Positions 15,301 through 30,052 of a stretch of DNA of 64,000 nt are shown one piece after another. The translations under genes and the position numbers were made by a program. The notes under the pieces are model-generated. The model ran no database searches. It had not been told where the DNA came from and was given only the letters and a program-made list of their open reading frames with translations. Within the stretch, counting starts at the first letter, position 1; the number at the start of each line of letters is the position of its first letter. The stretch is from positions 15,579,084 through 15,643,083 of the forward strand of contig NC_060116.1 of the NCBI RefSeq assembly GCF_021155765.1, written 5' to 3'. This DNA comes from Diprion similis. Its lineage: Eukaryota; Arthropoda; Insecta; Hymenoptera; Diprionidae.

Positions 15301-18300
15301 GGTAATATATATATATATTTTTTTTTTTTTGGAATTCCAACGCGGCATTAAATCTATAAGAAATTCCTTATCTTACGATAAATCGTATCGTCTGTAAAGT
15401 TTCTTTTGTGTGTGTTGACGCAGTATTACATGCGGCAGGGTTGCGTTGCAGTGATGTCGACGACCTGGATAGCCAGCGTTGCGGTCTTCGGTGCCCTCGT
15501 TCTTCCCAGAGGAGGCTACTACTTCAACGGCTCCGGTCTTCTCGCCTGCGATCCATTTTTCGCCAGGGCATCCCTTAGGCAAGTTTCAAATCCATCCTAT
15601 TACGCAGGTCAACAAAAGGCAAATTTTTTTTTTTCTGACTTTCTATAGAAATAAATAAATTTGAATTCTATGCATCGAATAATAACAAGAAACTTCGTTT
15701 ATTACATATAAAGTTTGTTTCTGTCCATTTTACGTTGATAATTACTAGAAACTAAAAAGAAGAAAAAAAAAATGAAGCAAAAATTATGGTTTTTATGTTA
15801 TCCCGTGTTTGCACGAAAATGATCGTCGTGCCACCCGAAGGAGCAGCGAAAAATTTTTTTCAAAAGAATTAGATTGTTTTTTGAAATGGAATCAATGCAA
15901 AAAAAATTTATTCAAGGATCTGATGACCTGAGGGAAATTACTTCTCGATTTCACTTGGAATCTCTCATATATGTTGTAATATCCAATCTGTGATATAATC
16001 GGAACGCGATAACATCTATCTCTAATTGAAAATCTCGGGATAAAATGATTAGGATTAGAAAGCGCGTTCGTTAATCGCTTCGCACCGTGGAGTTATAGAA
16101 AGTATTTATTTTTATCAATATTGTCTATTTCCCCCTTTTACTCCGTCAGTATCGCCGTAGAAAATATGAAAAAGTTGCCTCTTTGGATTTTACAGACCGA
16201 TAAAAGAGTGTATATTGAATACTGATATTCGCAGAGTAAGCTATCGTAAAAACAAAAACTGTTAAAAACTTGGCCTGCTCGTTTTTATATGAAAAATTAA
16301 ATTGTCGAGTAAATTTTACGGTTTTTTTTTATCCACGATTTTTGACCAATTTTTTTTTTCTACTCACCTACGTATAAAGCACGAAAAGAATATTCTTAAC
16401 AGAGTATTAATTATGTTGTATTCATTTTAAAATCGATGAAAAATTTATACCAACGACATATACGACTTGATCAAAAATGAACCAAGTTATTATTCTATCT
16501 ACCCGATAAAAAATTTTTTTATTGAGTTATAAAAGCAAAGAATAATAATAATAAAAAAATAAACAAATAAAAAAAAAAAAAAACTTCGTACTACAAGAAT
16601 AAGAATTTTCATTACACAGCGGATTGGCAAAAAGGAACAGATTAAGAAAAATCGCGTAAATCTACGGACTTAAGGGGACACGTCAGTGAAACTCTAAACT
16701 TTTTCGATTTGCTTGAAACTTGAACTTGTAATAAAACTTCATAAAACAAGTGATTTTCACTCGGTTCCACTTAGTTACGTTCCATATGTGTTTAGTTATT
16801 ATTTAAAATAACGTCAAAAAATGGTGTTTTTCGAAAAGCTCCTTGCGTCACAATTCTCATCGTAAAGATCTGAAAAAATTCCACAGCCATAAGACGAACG
16901 TAGAGAACAAAAGTTAGCATGGAAATTGTAATCCGACAATTTACCAAATCGAAAAAGTTTATAGTTTTACTAGCGCGTCCCCTTAAGCCTGCAAACTCTG
17001 CAACAACTGAACTTTCTATATTACAGGATACTGGCCTGCTGTTGTTTCTACTTTCCGACGACGATGGTACTGATGTATTGTTACGGTTCGGCTTTTCACG
17101 TCAACAAGCTGCGACTGAAGAGGGTCGTCTGCGTAAACGCACCGGAAGTCGTCAGCGGCGGTCACATCGAAAGGGTGAGTCTTTAGAGTAAAATTAACGC
17201 TTGTACCTGACGCCGATTATTCGTCGTACAAGGATGACCGAATGATGGGAAAGAAAACCAAGTGAAATGAGAAAACCACCCGAGTTGGACGAGAGAAATG
17301 GGTAATGGGTAATGGGCAATGGGTAATGGGGAAAAACGCCGCTCGGTGTCGGGAGCCTTTTAGTAGTAAAGTTCGAGGCAGACAGGCAGCGACGGGAAAA
17401 CCGGGTCCCGAGGGCTCGAGGCGGGTCCTTTGGGAGGTCCTCGACTCTCGTTGAACGGAGAGAAATTCCCGAGCGGCTCCTTAGCGCAACGCTCAACTTT
17501 CTTTATGAAATATCTCTTCGAAGGCGGCTGCTTCATGCGCGGAAAAAGACTGTTACTTGTCTATTTACCTATGACGAATAGAAAATATATATGTATATAT
17601 ATATATGGTATATATATATATGGTATATATATATATATATATATATACTAACCTAGCCTGGCGCTATTTCATCCTCAATCTCCCTGCATTACGTGCACCG
17701 TTAAAGAAGTGGATGGATGCATGGAATTTAATAACAAAATCGCTCTCGCGTCTTTGATAATTTATTTATGCATAATGAGAAAAATAATCTAAATTGTGTG
17801 GATGAAAAAGAAAATTATTTTACACAGAGAAATAGAGAAAAATGTCAGATTATTATTGTCGGATCGTTTCGACGACGAGGAAAAAATTTGATATATTTGT
17901 TTTTTGTCTTCTCGACTACAAAATAATAAATACACCGGATGTCCAGTATGCATGGAAATTATGGAATCAGGGGATTTGATATCCCCTGGAAAAAAGCTGG
18001 AAATCTCAGGAGATTTCATGTCGTATCTCGAATATACTAACTTTTATTCTAAGTTCGTGAAAATTTAGCCAGTTGGTGAGAGAAAATTTTTTTCTTTAAA
18101 TTTTCAGGCGATGGTCATGAACCCAGTCATGATTTCTTAAAAATTGTACGTGCTAACGAATTCTTACAAATTCACGTAATGAGCTGTGCTCTAGTCGAAT
18201 ATATAGAATATTCTTGGTCGTACGATTATTGCATTTTTAAATTTATTGTGTACACGAGAAGAAACTGAATAAATAATGATTCTCGTCTTTCAAACCTCGA

Positions 18301-21300
18301 ATTCTCAGGGAATTACGTTTTCACAAAGTCGATTTTTACTACTTCGCTTCCGTATTTTAAGCGGTAAACTCCCGCGTATAAACAAATTTCAACCTCGATT
18401 TGCAAATGATGAAAATTCAACGATACCGGTACGTATTATTACGGACGTGAAAATCGCGTCTCTCTGTAATCCATATTACAGTACGGGTGCTACTGAAACC
18501 AGAAATCATCATCCATATTATTGTAATACTATGGATGCGTTATAGATTTGCACAAAATTCACGCTCTGTGAATTGTGAATTTTGAATTCCGGCATCGAAT
18601 ATATTACACGCTTCACAGGATCCTATAATTAAATAGGAAACCAACCGTTTCCGATATATTTGTAACGATCACCTCTAGTCCATCGACCTTTTTCTCTTTT
18701 ATTTTTTTTTTTTTTCCTTTTATTTCGCCGGCTGTTCGAAAAATCGCCTCCCTCGATTTTCGCCGATTTAAGGGGGTTAAGGATCTCCATTCGAGTGGTG
18801 GTGAGGTTATGGGTAAGGATACAAACGCGGGACGAGGAGCCCCTCAAGTTTTGCGACGGGGAAGGTATAAGGCATGTCCATCCTTACTTCCCTCGTCCTC
18901 GTTCGAAGATTTCACGAGTGTTTTTCATAGAATATAAATAATAATTTGGTCCTTCGACGAGCTTGACGCGGGAACTTCCCATCTTTTTTACGTCATTCTC
19001 TCTTTCTCGTCAGCTATCGTCTAAGGAATATCATGGGGGTGCGTGGGGGTGAGAAGAAAGAATAAGAAAAGCGTGGGAGAGAGCAAAAAAACAAATAAAA
19101 CCGCGCAAAGAAAGAGAGAAGAGTAAATCATATACTTACATGTAAATACATGCGTTTGGAAAAAAAAAGAAGTAAAATCAAAGAAGAAACGGAAGAATCG
19201 TAAAAGAGAAAGGGAACAAAAGGATCCTTCGAAATTGTTATACATATTCATACACATACGTGAAATAAAATCACACACAAACGTCATACGTACGTACACA
19301 AAACTCGTCAGACCTTCTTCACTTTTCTCCACCACCTTTTTCTCCTTATCCTTATTTAGTCCTTGTTCCTTTCACCTTGAAAACCTCGCTGATTCGTTCT
19401 AGTAAAAAAACAGTTTGCAGTAGAATAGTATAAAAAAAGTGAAGCGACTCGATTCACTTTGCCTGAAAAATCTCTGTTTTATATTACTTATAAGTATAAC
19501 TTCATATCTCCGTGTCTATGCAAATTCAATATCACGGGTGAAAAAATTTCTTCATCAAAAAGACGCGCGTAGTCAGTTTCTTAACGTCTCGTCGTTTAAT
19601 TGCTGTGTGAAAAAAGTAAAAGGAATATAAAAGACTAAAAACAACCTGCAAAATCTTAATGCAAAAGTCATATCTTTTTCTTTGTATTTTTATACACTTT
19701 GCATCGAGTATTCGCGTGTTTTTTGCTCGGTTCATTTTCTCTTTTCCTCTACTTTACTTCTTCTTCTTCTCTCAACTTCTTCAAGCATCGACCACTTTAC
19801 ATCCTTCAGACGCAATTTTATATACATCATACAACGTGCGATCCTTCGGAGCCGCATATTAAAGTTGTAAAACCATTATCGCATTCGCCAAATTATTTCT
19901 CACTTATATCTTTCTATACATAAGTATGAATACATGTATACATTAATAATCGCAAAAATTTACTCAATGTTATTGAAATCAGTTTAAATTCATGCCATGT
20001 TCGTTTTACCTTCAATTTAGGTAATGTAGTTCAGTCGTTAACTCCATAAAACCCCAAAACCACGAAAAGAATTCGTTAAATTTGTAACGAAATTTTATAT
20101 ATTTTTGTCAAAAAAATTATGATCGATTCTCTCAATTATCAATCTTCACTTTGCTCGTTAGATAAATTACAATCATAGTTTTGCTTCAATTTTTTTTTTT
20201 TTCATTTCAATTTATCGGTCTCAGTGAAATTTATATCATTCGCCCCCTTCCCCCCCGCAAAGACTTTAAAATGATCACCTCGTTTACACAGTGTAATTAA
20301 TTAAACAGGATTAATTTATACAATACCACGATTAAATAGTCAAATGGATGATTATAGTGATATAAAATCCTCGAGAGAAAAAAAAAACGTCGGTATTCGT
20401 TTTAATACCGTTTAATGGTTCTTGTCAATATATATACCCGTCTGATGTACCACTGTAATGCATAGAAAGAAGGCGTTCGAGCAGCGAATAGGTGATTCGA
20501 AATCGTCCTTAAATCATCCCGCTTCGATTCATCCCGAGATACCGACAATTCACGGGAGCTTTAAGATTTTCGATTTCTTTTGTCTAGGCACGATTCAAAC
20601 TCTCGCCTTGTCATGTATAGGTACCTAGTATAGGCTTGTTAGTTCTTAGCGTGTTACAGGCTCGTTTATTCGCCGGGGAACGACGCCGACGAAGGAGAAG
20701 CACAAGGAGAAGAAGGTGAATATGAGAAAGAAAAAGAAAACGAAAAAGCCGCAGCGGCTCCGAGGGAGACAGGAAATTGCGAAAGATGGAGCTTTCAGGC
20801 TTTTTCACTTGTTCCTAGCCAGCTTTCGATTTTTCCCTCCTTATAACGGATCTCTTTTACCTTCATCTTGTTCCTTTTTCTCTAATTCATTGTTTTTCTT
20901 ACCTCATACTTTATTTAGTCTTTTTTTATTTGTTTTCTTTTTTGCTTTTTTACACTCCGCGAGCAATGAGCCGGATACTTTTCGCGATATCCTGGGCAAG
21001 ATAAGGATTCGGAAAAACTTGATCGCGATTTTTTGACGGTTGGTTGTGTGAAAAATTTGATTTCCACGAAGAAGCCGCAACAGCGTGGAAATTGCGTTGT
21101 CGAAAATTCTTTCGTAACCACCGCTGCGGCATTTTTTGGGAAATTTTTCTGCAAAATTCCACGGAAATTCTCTCCCCCCTCTTCTCGCTTCGTAGGATCG
21201 AATTTTCTCCAACTTCTCTGTGCGCGCGTGACGTTATCCTTTTGCTCCCTTTTTAAGTCCTCGAGGATACTCGAGGGATGATGTGGTTGGAGTTTTTACA

Positions 21301-24300
21301 CCGCGATATGGGGTGAAAAGGGGGGGGGGGTGAATTATGTCTGGTTAATTTAGTGGGACACTCGGGATCCGAAGTTTGCAGGGAATCCTTCAACTGCCAT
21401 CTGGCGAATTGAACCTCCTATGAGTAGGTACCTAAATCCCGACGTCCTTTGAGGAGAATGAAGAGAATGAAGAAAATGATCGTCTCTTTGTCTTTGAACT
21501 CCTCCGCGAATGACTAAGGATTATACAATCTATACCTGAGGGTGTAAGACGAACGTTTCACTCTGAAGTTGAACTTTGGCTTGCGGAATGCGAAACTTGA
21601 GAGCGAAAGTTTCATTAGATATCGCGATGTCTCTTGTGTCCAAAAGAGAGAAACGATCGGGGGCCTCAGTTGTGGATCCAATTTCAATGTGGAATCAACC
21701 CTCCATTCCGGGTTCCTTATAACCGAAATTCGCTTCGATTGTTCCATTGAAACAAAGGCTATTATTGCATCGAAGTATTTCGCCAATTGGATCCTTTTTC
21801 AATTTTATATACTTTTCGCAACATTTCATATAGTGACCCCATTTGCATAGTTTTTGGAATTAAGGATACGACTCGTGAAGCAGAAAATCCGTGCGAAAAG
21901 GAGGGGAAAAGCTCTCGAGACAAAAAAAGTTGCGATCTGATATTAGAAATTGGAATTATAGTTATGACACGAGGTGTGTTCACCGAATTCCAGGGAATAT
22001 AGGAGGACATCGTGTAATCCAAGAAGAAGCGAAGAACGCCGGTAGCTTCCCTCCTTTAATTAAAAACCACGGGAGGGTGGAGGCGTTAAAAAGTTTTCTA
22101 AAGATCGGTAGGCAGGAATGCGTGCCGCGTCAAGGAGCGGGAATGATATATTGGTAATAAAGTGAAAGTTTTGATCCTGTATAAAACGGTGAGAAATATT
22201 TGCGAAATTTTAATCTGCACGAAATCTGGTACCGGGTCCGCATAATTTCCGCTCGATCTTCTTCCGTTCTCAAAACAATCAAAAGCGCTGTTTTCGTTCT
22301 GATATATAACGTGTATCTCGCATCAATTCGCGGCTGAACAACCACCAGAGAAAGCAAATAAAGCTTATATCTACCCTCAAATTCGCTTCCGCGGATCTTG
22401 CGAGGAGAGAACCGGAGATGGAGAATCGATTGAGAAATTTTGCAATGCCCGGAGAAACGATCGGTTCGCGAGGCTTGACAAAGGGAAATGAAAACAAAAG
22501 AGAAAAGAAAACAAAGAAGCGATACCCACAGCCGGACCTCGGGCCGCCATCTTGGTCCTTCTTTCTCCCCCTTCTCGCTCCGCTTTATCCTTCTTTCCTC
22601 ATTCGATCGCGCGTTATTTTCACGGACTTCTCCGACTTCCTCTTTTCCCGTAACGAGCATCGAATCTCTCCCTCCCTCCCTCCCTCCCTCCCTCCTTCTT
22701 CCCGAGGGAATTGGCTGCTGTGCAGTCGTTGTCGTTGTCTCGTTTGATCAGCGGTGAAAAATAAATTGGCCGCTGCTGCAGCTGCTTGATTTTCGTATTC
22801 TGACTCGGCGATCGGATCGCGGAAGTTATATATCGAGTATCGATTTCGCGTTAGCTTTCGCCGTGTTTTTTATGAATTTTCATGAAAACTGTATCATTGT
22901 TTTTCCTTCTTTGCATTCATTCTCGGCATTCGCTACGTTTTTGTTCTCTCTGAACGTAACCGGAAACCCAAATAGTATCATATACGTACATACACGCGTA
23001 TCTACGTCATTCGATATCCGGTGCGAAAAATTTAAACAAAGAAACGCGCGGGAGTGGAAAAAATATTTTGGAACACTCCTGTTCAATTCTTTCCCTTCAC
23101 CCTCCTCGTTTTATCACCAAATGTGTGTTTAAATTTTACCTCCGCATCTACAAAACAGATCCAATAATTGATTACTCTTTCCCACGTCAATTGAGTAACG
23201 CTTTTCCATCCCATAGCCTGAATCAATGATTCCATCTATCATTTTCTGCAAGCATGGTTACCTTTTTTTTCTCACAACAGTGTGCAGTCATCTGTGAAAA
23301 TGTTTTGCTTGCATGGGAAAAAAATGTATCTCTTTTTCAGATTATTTTCACTTATCACTAGACTATTGATCAGATAATTTCTTCAAAAAAACAGTCGATC
23401 GCTGCGCCAATTGTCTCGCACAATTATAGAGAGTGGTCTTTATCCGGGATTGGGTTTCACCTAGTGGTTGAAATTCGGCTAAATAGCTCCAAGTTCCTAC
23501 CATATCGTAGAGAATCGTCGACCGTGAAGAAGGGTTTTCCTTATACATATAGGCCATGCCATGTACCTTATACGTAGTCATATATATACCTACATAGAGG
23601 CGAAGCGGCTGCAGCTTTCCTATAATAACTGCGTTTAATCCAGATTTGCATATTCTAAATTAAATAATTACCATATTTTCCCGATTAGTTTAATATTTAT
23701 AGCGCGAATATAAACGCGCATAGGTACATATATATATATCATATTTGTAGACCGCACATTATATGTCTAATTCCTGTTCTTTGTCTAGGTATATGTATAA
23801 ATGTAAGGTGTATATGTGATCGTAATTACTAAGGATTGAAAAGGAACCAGCGATATTACATTACAAGGGAGTAAAAAGGACTCATTACTCTAATTTCAAT
23901 TTCAATTTCAATTTTTCCCGACTGAGTCACCCCTCCGCACGTGTACGCGTGAATCTAAGGACGAGAAGTACGGGATTAGGAGCTCGATAATTAGCCTTTG
24001 GTCCTTTAGTCGGGCTGAAAATGATTTTCAAAGGAATTTCATCAGGATGAAGGAGAAGAAGAAGAAGAAGAGAAAACGATCCATCATAATTCGATTTCCG
24101 AAGGAGTCGGCGTTGCTCCTTTGAAAGGGCAACTAAACCATCGCCTCACGAGCGTACATCTGATTACGGAAAAGACGGCTCGAATGAAAGGTCGTGTCGC
24201 GAATGGCGGTCTGGTTTTATATTTGAAATTTTCGTATTGGGTTGAAACAAGATTTTTTACTAATTAAAATGAAGTATTTTCTCGCTTTCGAAAGTAAAGT

Positions 24301-27300
24301 TAACGCACTCAAGTACAATTTTATAATCTTTCCCTGTCGATCAAATTACAAGAAGAGTTTCTTCCGGTTTCAATTACCCAGAAACTAATCTCTCACATAC
24401 GGTCAATTCCTCCATCACTTTACGATTATCACCGGTTATATAGGATTGAACCCGCAGTGAAATAATAAAATAAGGAAAATATATTTCCAAGTATGATTCC
24501 CGAATCTGGGTCAATTGATGTGCACCAATCTCCCATCCCAAGAACCGCTCGAGTATGGCTCCTTGCACAAGCTCAGATCGCACAGTGAGAGAAAGAGAAA
24601 GAGAGAGAGAGAACGACGACTGGGTTGGGTGGTAATTAACCCACAGAACGAGGGCGAGAAAGGGAGCCCGAGGGATGGGGGCGATATTTCAAGGCTGGAA
24701 GCCGGGAGGATTTGAACGGAAGCTGCACAGGTACGCCCGCCGTTTCCCGATTCAAAGGGAAATTTCAAATCGTTCAACAATGCGGGGATGATCGTTCGAT
24801 TGGCGGTAATGACGGCCGCACGACTGAATCTAGCTGAATAATGAATCGCTGATCAATTCATTATGTTGCGTAAAGCTATACGTATCAGAGTAGCTATTAA
24901 GTATAATAAGTGTAAAAGATTGAAGAGCCGAATTTTCAACAGAAACGGATGATTAATCGATATCTAATGACGCGCATTGGTTCGCCTTGTACTGTAGTGA
25001 TCTCTTCGTGATCCTCGCTCAAGGAGTCTGACAAAGGTCTTCTCATAATCGGGGATCTCTGGTTATTATCGTAATCATTACATTTTGACGACGTCGATTA
25101 AGGACGAGTTATTAATTATCATTATCCGAATGGAAAATTAGGGAAAATGTGAAAATCTTTAGCGATGTTACATTTGTCTTAATTTATAGAACGAACGTGA
25201 GGAAAAGCGACATTTTTATTATTTATAACATGCATAATAATGTTCGCTCAAATCTCTATATAAGTGAGAAAATATTTTTCTTTTTACAGTGTTTCTAATT
25301 ACCTAATACATCGATATTTAACGCAGCATAGGTATGCAATCGCGTTTAAATTTTCATTCCAGTTCTTTGTACGTATATAGGAACGTTTTTCTCTCTGATA
25401 GGTGTTCGAATCGGATATTGTATCTTATGAAAATCTATCCCCTTGTAGAAAGAGATCGATCGATCGATCGATCTATCACCATTTATTTATCTATACGCAA
25501 ATTTTTTATATCGAGTAGTAATTTTTTCTTGCAGGGGATGAAAGCTCGCCAATTTAACATAGAAATATGCTATAAATAAAAAAAAAAAAAAAGAATTCGA
25601 ACTTAAGCCGTAAGTGAACTTCAAATGATGCGCGCATTTAAAAAAAATTCATTATCGCATACAGTAAATAGAATACGAGTGCATGTTGTACCGATAAAAA
25701 AAAGAAATGGAAAAATTTCTTTTGGTTATTATTCACCTCAAGTAATAATATCGCATCCCTTATATTTCGCTCATTGTCACGCGGCTCGATATTTCGCTCG
25801 AATTGTCACATCCAAGAGTGCGTACAAGGAAAATAATAATCGCGCGATAGAAAAACCGGACAATGGTATCCCACCCTCGAAATTCGGGGTTCAAATGTAT
25901 ACGAACCCTACAGGTATATACATATACATATATATATATATATATATATACCTACAAACGCACGAGAAGCAAACGGTTACGTATTATTCTTGAAGTTATT
26001 GGATACCGGGAGGGATTCGTGGGTCTGTTCGGCGATAAGGAATTGGGGGTGGGAAAAATCGAAAGGGCAAAGGGGGTGGACGGTGATCGACGTGGCAACA
26101 GTATTGACACATATTCCACGTAGCAACTGTGCTTCTGTCTCTCTCCTAATACCCGACCTGCAGCTGGAAAGGCTCGGAGCGTCGAGAATAAATGAGGGAA
26201 AAAGCCGAGGACGTACCTTGAACGCGAGCGCGATCGCCTCTAATTTTACAGATGTAGGTAGCTACCCTCGTTTCTCCGCATTTTTTCCGCCTTTGAATGT
26301 TTCTTTTTCACCCCCAACTCTTCTTCTTCTTCTTCTTCTTCTCCTTTTTCTTCTTCGTCTTCTTTTTTTCGCTCGTCTTGTTTCGTTCCGTTTGTTTCGC
26401 ATCGTGACAAATTACAACCCCTACCATAAAGCCACGGCGATATTCGCCGCCAAGAAATTTCGAAAAAGACGAATGAATATTGGCAACGGTTCTCTCGCTA
26501 TTCTTGCTCTGACATCAACTAATTTCGATACAATCGAATCGATAAAACCCGTCGGACATACGTGTGTTTCTTTTTATCCGTTTTCAACGACTTTATATAT
26601 GTGTAACAATTCGGGACGATAAAACAGTGGATGAAAAATTTTCTGGCTTGTTTTTTTGTGGCGTTGGACGAAACTCCTGGATCGATGAAATGACAATGTT
26701 CATCAATTTTATTTTATCTCGATGACGTCTGAAACATTATTCAAAGAAACGGGGGGAAAAAAAACTAACAGTAGAATGGAAAAAATGGGAAACAAATAAG
26801 AAGAAAAACAACTTCTGCTGCCGGTAAGAAGATAAAAAAGAAAAACAAAAGAAAAAAAAAAATAACAGTGTCGACTTATATATCTGTGATAAAATTTCAT
26901 CGCATTTCCTACCCGGAGTGCAGAATCGACACTTTATATACCCTCGCTGCAGGCCTTACGCCGCTGCACCGGAAGTCTCGGGGGTTGTAAAATGCCTCGG
27001 GGAACAGTAAAAGGTTACGCGGCACAGGCCATCGAGTCTTTTCACTCCTTAGCCTGTCTCCCCCTCGTCCTGATCCTCGTCCTTCTACTTCCTCGGTACC
27101 GATAATTCTGCCAAGAGTCGTTTGCACGGAATTTTCAGCTCCGTTTTTTCGACGCGTCAAAGAGCACGCATTAACCCGGATTCCGGCTGTCGAGAGAATA
27201 CGCAGGGACCAAGTTTTTGGCTCCCTGGCCAAGACAACCGCCGGTCCTGCAATGGCCGTACTTACATTTGTAATTCGGTTATTGTATTGCCAGGTCGAAT

Positions 27301-27845
27301 CCAATCGCAAGGATAACTCATTCCTTGTTGAGCGAGATGTGTTCGGAGGAAAGGAATGGGTGTGCAAAAAATTCGAGTAATAGTTCTGCCGAAGTATGTG
27401 TTCTTGGAAAATGAATTCTTTCATCTTTGATAACCTTTCTACCTTTATCGCTAGTGTAATTATCCTCTCTCTTTCTCTCTCTCTCTCTCTTTCTCTCTCG
27501 CCACGGAGTTTAATAAGGAAATTTAACGACGTCGTTGAGACTTCACCGGGAGAAGTCGAGACCCGTCATTCCGGGAGGGGGGAGGGGGCATAAAGTTGGT
27601 CCTGATTCAGGGAATCGTGTGAGTGACAACGAATCGGGTAACGAAAGCAACAGAACCAGCAGTAAGAAGGGAACCAGTCGAGGGTAACGGGGAAAAAGAT
27701 AATAACTAACGCGATTCCGTGAGAAACGGAAAATTTAATGAGAGGCCTAACAGGTCGTTTCAAATTTCCCGCCTTCTCGCTTTCGCCCGTCTAACTGAGA
27801 ATCTTGGGAATGTTATGGAGGGTAGACAATATACGCAGGTCACGG

Positions 27846-27917
<72 letters not shown>

Positions 27918-30018
27918 GAAATTATAAACAATTTAAATGAAAACAATTATTCGAATTCACGTTGAACACTTTATCGCCCAGGGATCCGACGTGCTGGGCT
28001 CTCGCCCATTTTCACCCGTAAAATATATTTAAATATGTATCATGTATATGTATATGATATACATAAATGTCCATGCTTAAATATATTTTACGGGTGAAGA
28101 TGGGCGAGAGCCCAGCACGTCTGATCCCTGGGCGATAAAGTGTTCAACGTGAATTCGAATACTTGTTTTAATTTTAATTTTTACCTCCGTACTTAACTCT
28201 TCACCTCCGAGTTACAGCGCCTTTATACCTATTCCGTCGTTACTGGTTTATAATTCAATCGTCCATCGCGTACCGAAGGTTTGAAGCCTGTATTTCTCGT
28301 CGACGTTTAGTTTTCATCACACCCTAGCTATACCGAGAATTAATCAAGTGAAACGGAACTGCGCGGTGTAAGAATGTAATTTAATGTTACTGCCGCAATT
28401 TCAATGTCGTTTAAATTTCGCGCGCAATTACTCTTTGACGTAGGTACGTCATAAGCGTCACGGTGAGTTTTTCGAACACCTTGGCGGGAGGTTCAAACGT
28501 GATGAATAATCGCGGTCAGTTTCAAACATGAATAAACAGTCCACAAAGCTCGTTTAAATTGTATTTCTAATGTGTTTTCGTTTTTTTTTATCTCACAACG
28601 TTGCTTTTTTCATTACTTTCGCCGGGATCAGCATCCGCGACATATAATACATATAAGCTTCCGGCGAATGGTTGGAGAACTCTGCATAAACTTTTCCTCG
28701 AACATAAAGGCGAGCGTGGGTAGGTAACGACGTCGAAATACAAAATATAAAATTCGCTTCACGATGCAGGTTTGCGAATTGACTATATATGCGTATAACG
28801 CGGTGGGAGTTTCGCTCGTATTGGGGAAGTTCGGGCGATAAATCCCGCACATGCTAATGTTGGTACAGCAGTTTGTCTTCGGTGGTGCCCTTCCGCCGCA
28901 AGCGCGTATGCTAATCGCCCATTTTCATATTTGAATTCGTGATATAAACGTTTTCCTGCGTGTGCAAAGACGAACTTGTTCATTTTTTGCAACCCTTAAT
29001 TCGACTCCGTCCTTCCAAAGACCAAATCCGAGCAAAATGGCGGCAAAGACGCATCCGCAGCATAAGCTGATCCTTATTCTGTATTAAATTATACGAATGA
29101 TATATGGAAAGATAGGCAAAGGAATCATGGTTTCACTCTCAAATTATACGACTCGCGATCGTGTATTTACCTACCCTCAAGCCCCAAGACGCCTTATCGA
29201 ATTCTTGAATACCAACGAGCGTGAATCTCGAGTTCAGAACAGCCGAGGCGGTGTTTAAATTCCTGCAATACCCCGCTGACGGTGGGTAAATTCGGTAAAG
29301 GGTGTAAGAACAGACCCTTGATTAAACCATCCCAGAATTAAGCTGAGGGTGCAACAACCCTCGCACGAAGAAACAGACTCGCCTCCAAACTCACGCATAT
29401 ATACACCCACCTCTACCTAAATATAAACCTCAAGTCAAATAAAAGTCTCCTGAAAATTTCGAAGAGTGGGCGGTTACACTCGTACCACATTAACCCCGAA
29501 TCCAACGGGGTGGTCTCCTACACTTACTTACCCCCAGCGTTATTGTACAGCCACCAACCTGTGCGAGAGGCTGGAAGAAACTAGGGGGGCTTAAATGTGA
29601 TAAAACACCGCTGCTTGGTGGTAAAAAGAGGCTCAGGTAGACCTAGAGGGGGTTGAAAATTTTCACCGAATAGGCATGTATATTCCCATTGGTATCATCT
29701 TGTAATCGCCTTTACCCCCCCCCCCCCCCCCCCACCACCTCTTATTCCCCCGAATTTTCCTTATCAACAAGAACTTTCGCCAACCAATATCACGACCCTC
29801 ATCCTCGTCACAAACCCCAAATCCTCCATTCTCATATAAATACAGGTATACAGGCTTGTATTTTCGGCCTGAATTATACGTGTAACATCGAGACGTCATC
29901 TTCGGTTACAACACCCCCTTAGGGTAGATGAAAAAAAAAAAGAAAAAAAAACGAGAATTTAACACAGCCGTATTTTCGCCTTATCGTCCAAGCAGTGCCA
30001 CCTTGGATGGGGTTATAT

Positions 30019-30052
<34 letters not shown>

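Larger units (their letters stand above)
6136..15438 (+). other. GPCR intron, about 9.3 kb
   Basis: No further gene is supported. It holds an inverted-repeat element at 7436-7763, another at 14797-15154, CT runs at 9781-9815 and 11049-11098, a long TA run at 12231-12308, a TG-rich run near 13144-13182, an ATGT repeat at 6739-6762 and a G run near 6371-6393. Small open frames are microsatellite translations. Confidence 0.6.

Noticed and set aside
15424..15438. Five extra codons (YYMRQ) at the start of the TM4 exon
   Set aside because: Allowed by an AG at 15422-15423, but it would lengthen intracellular loop 2 by five residues compared with the standard DRY-to-Trp distance.
22130..22660. 176-residue minus-strand open frame
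   Set aside because: Arg/Lys/Glu-rich start derived from purine-biased DNA and no family resemblance.
25990..26622. 210-residue plus-strand open frame
   Set aside because: Starts in ordinary intron sequence, runs through a Leu/Phe-rich CTT repeat translation and shows no domain or splice support.
26909..27424. 171-residue minus-strand open frame
   Set aside because: Mixed low-complexity composition, no recognisable motif, no convincing initiation or splice context; most likely chance.
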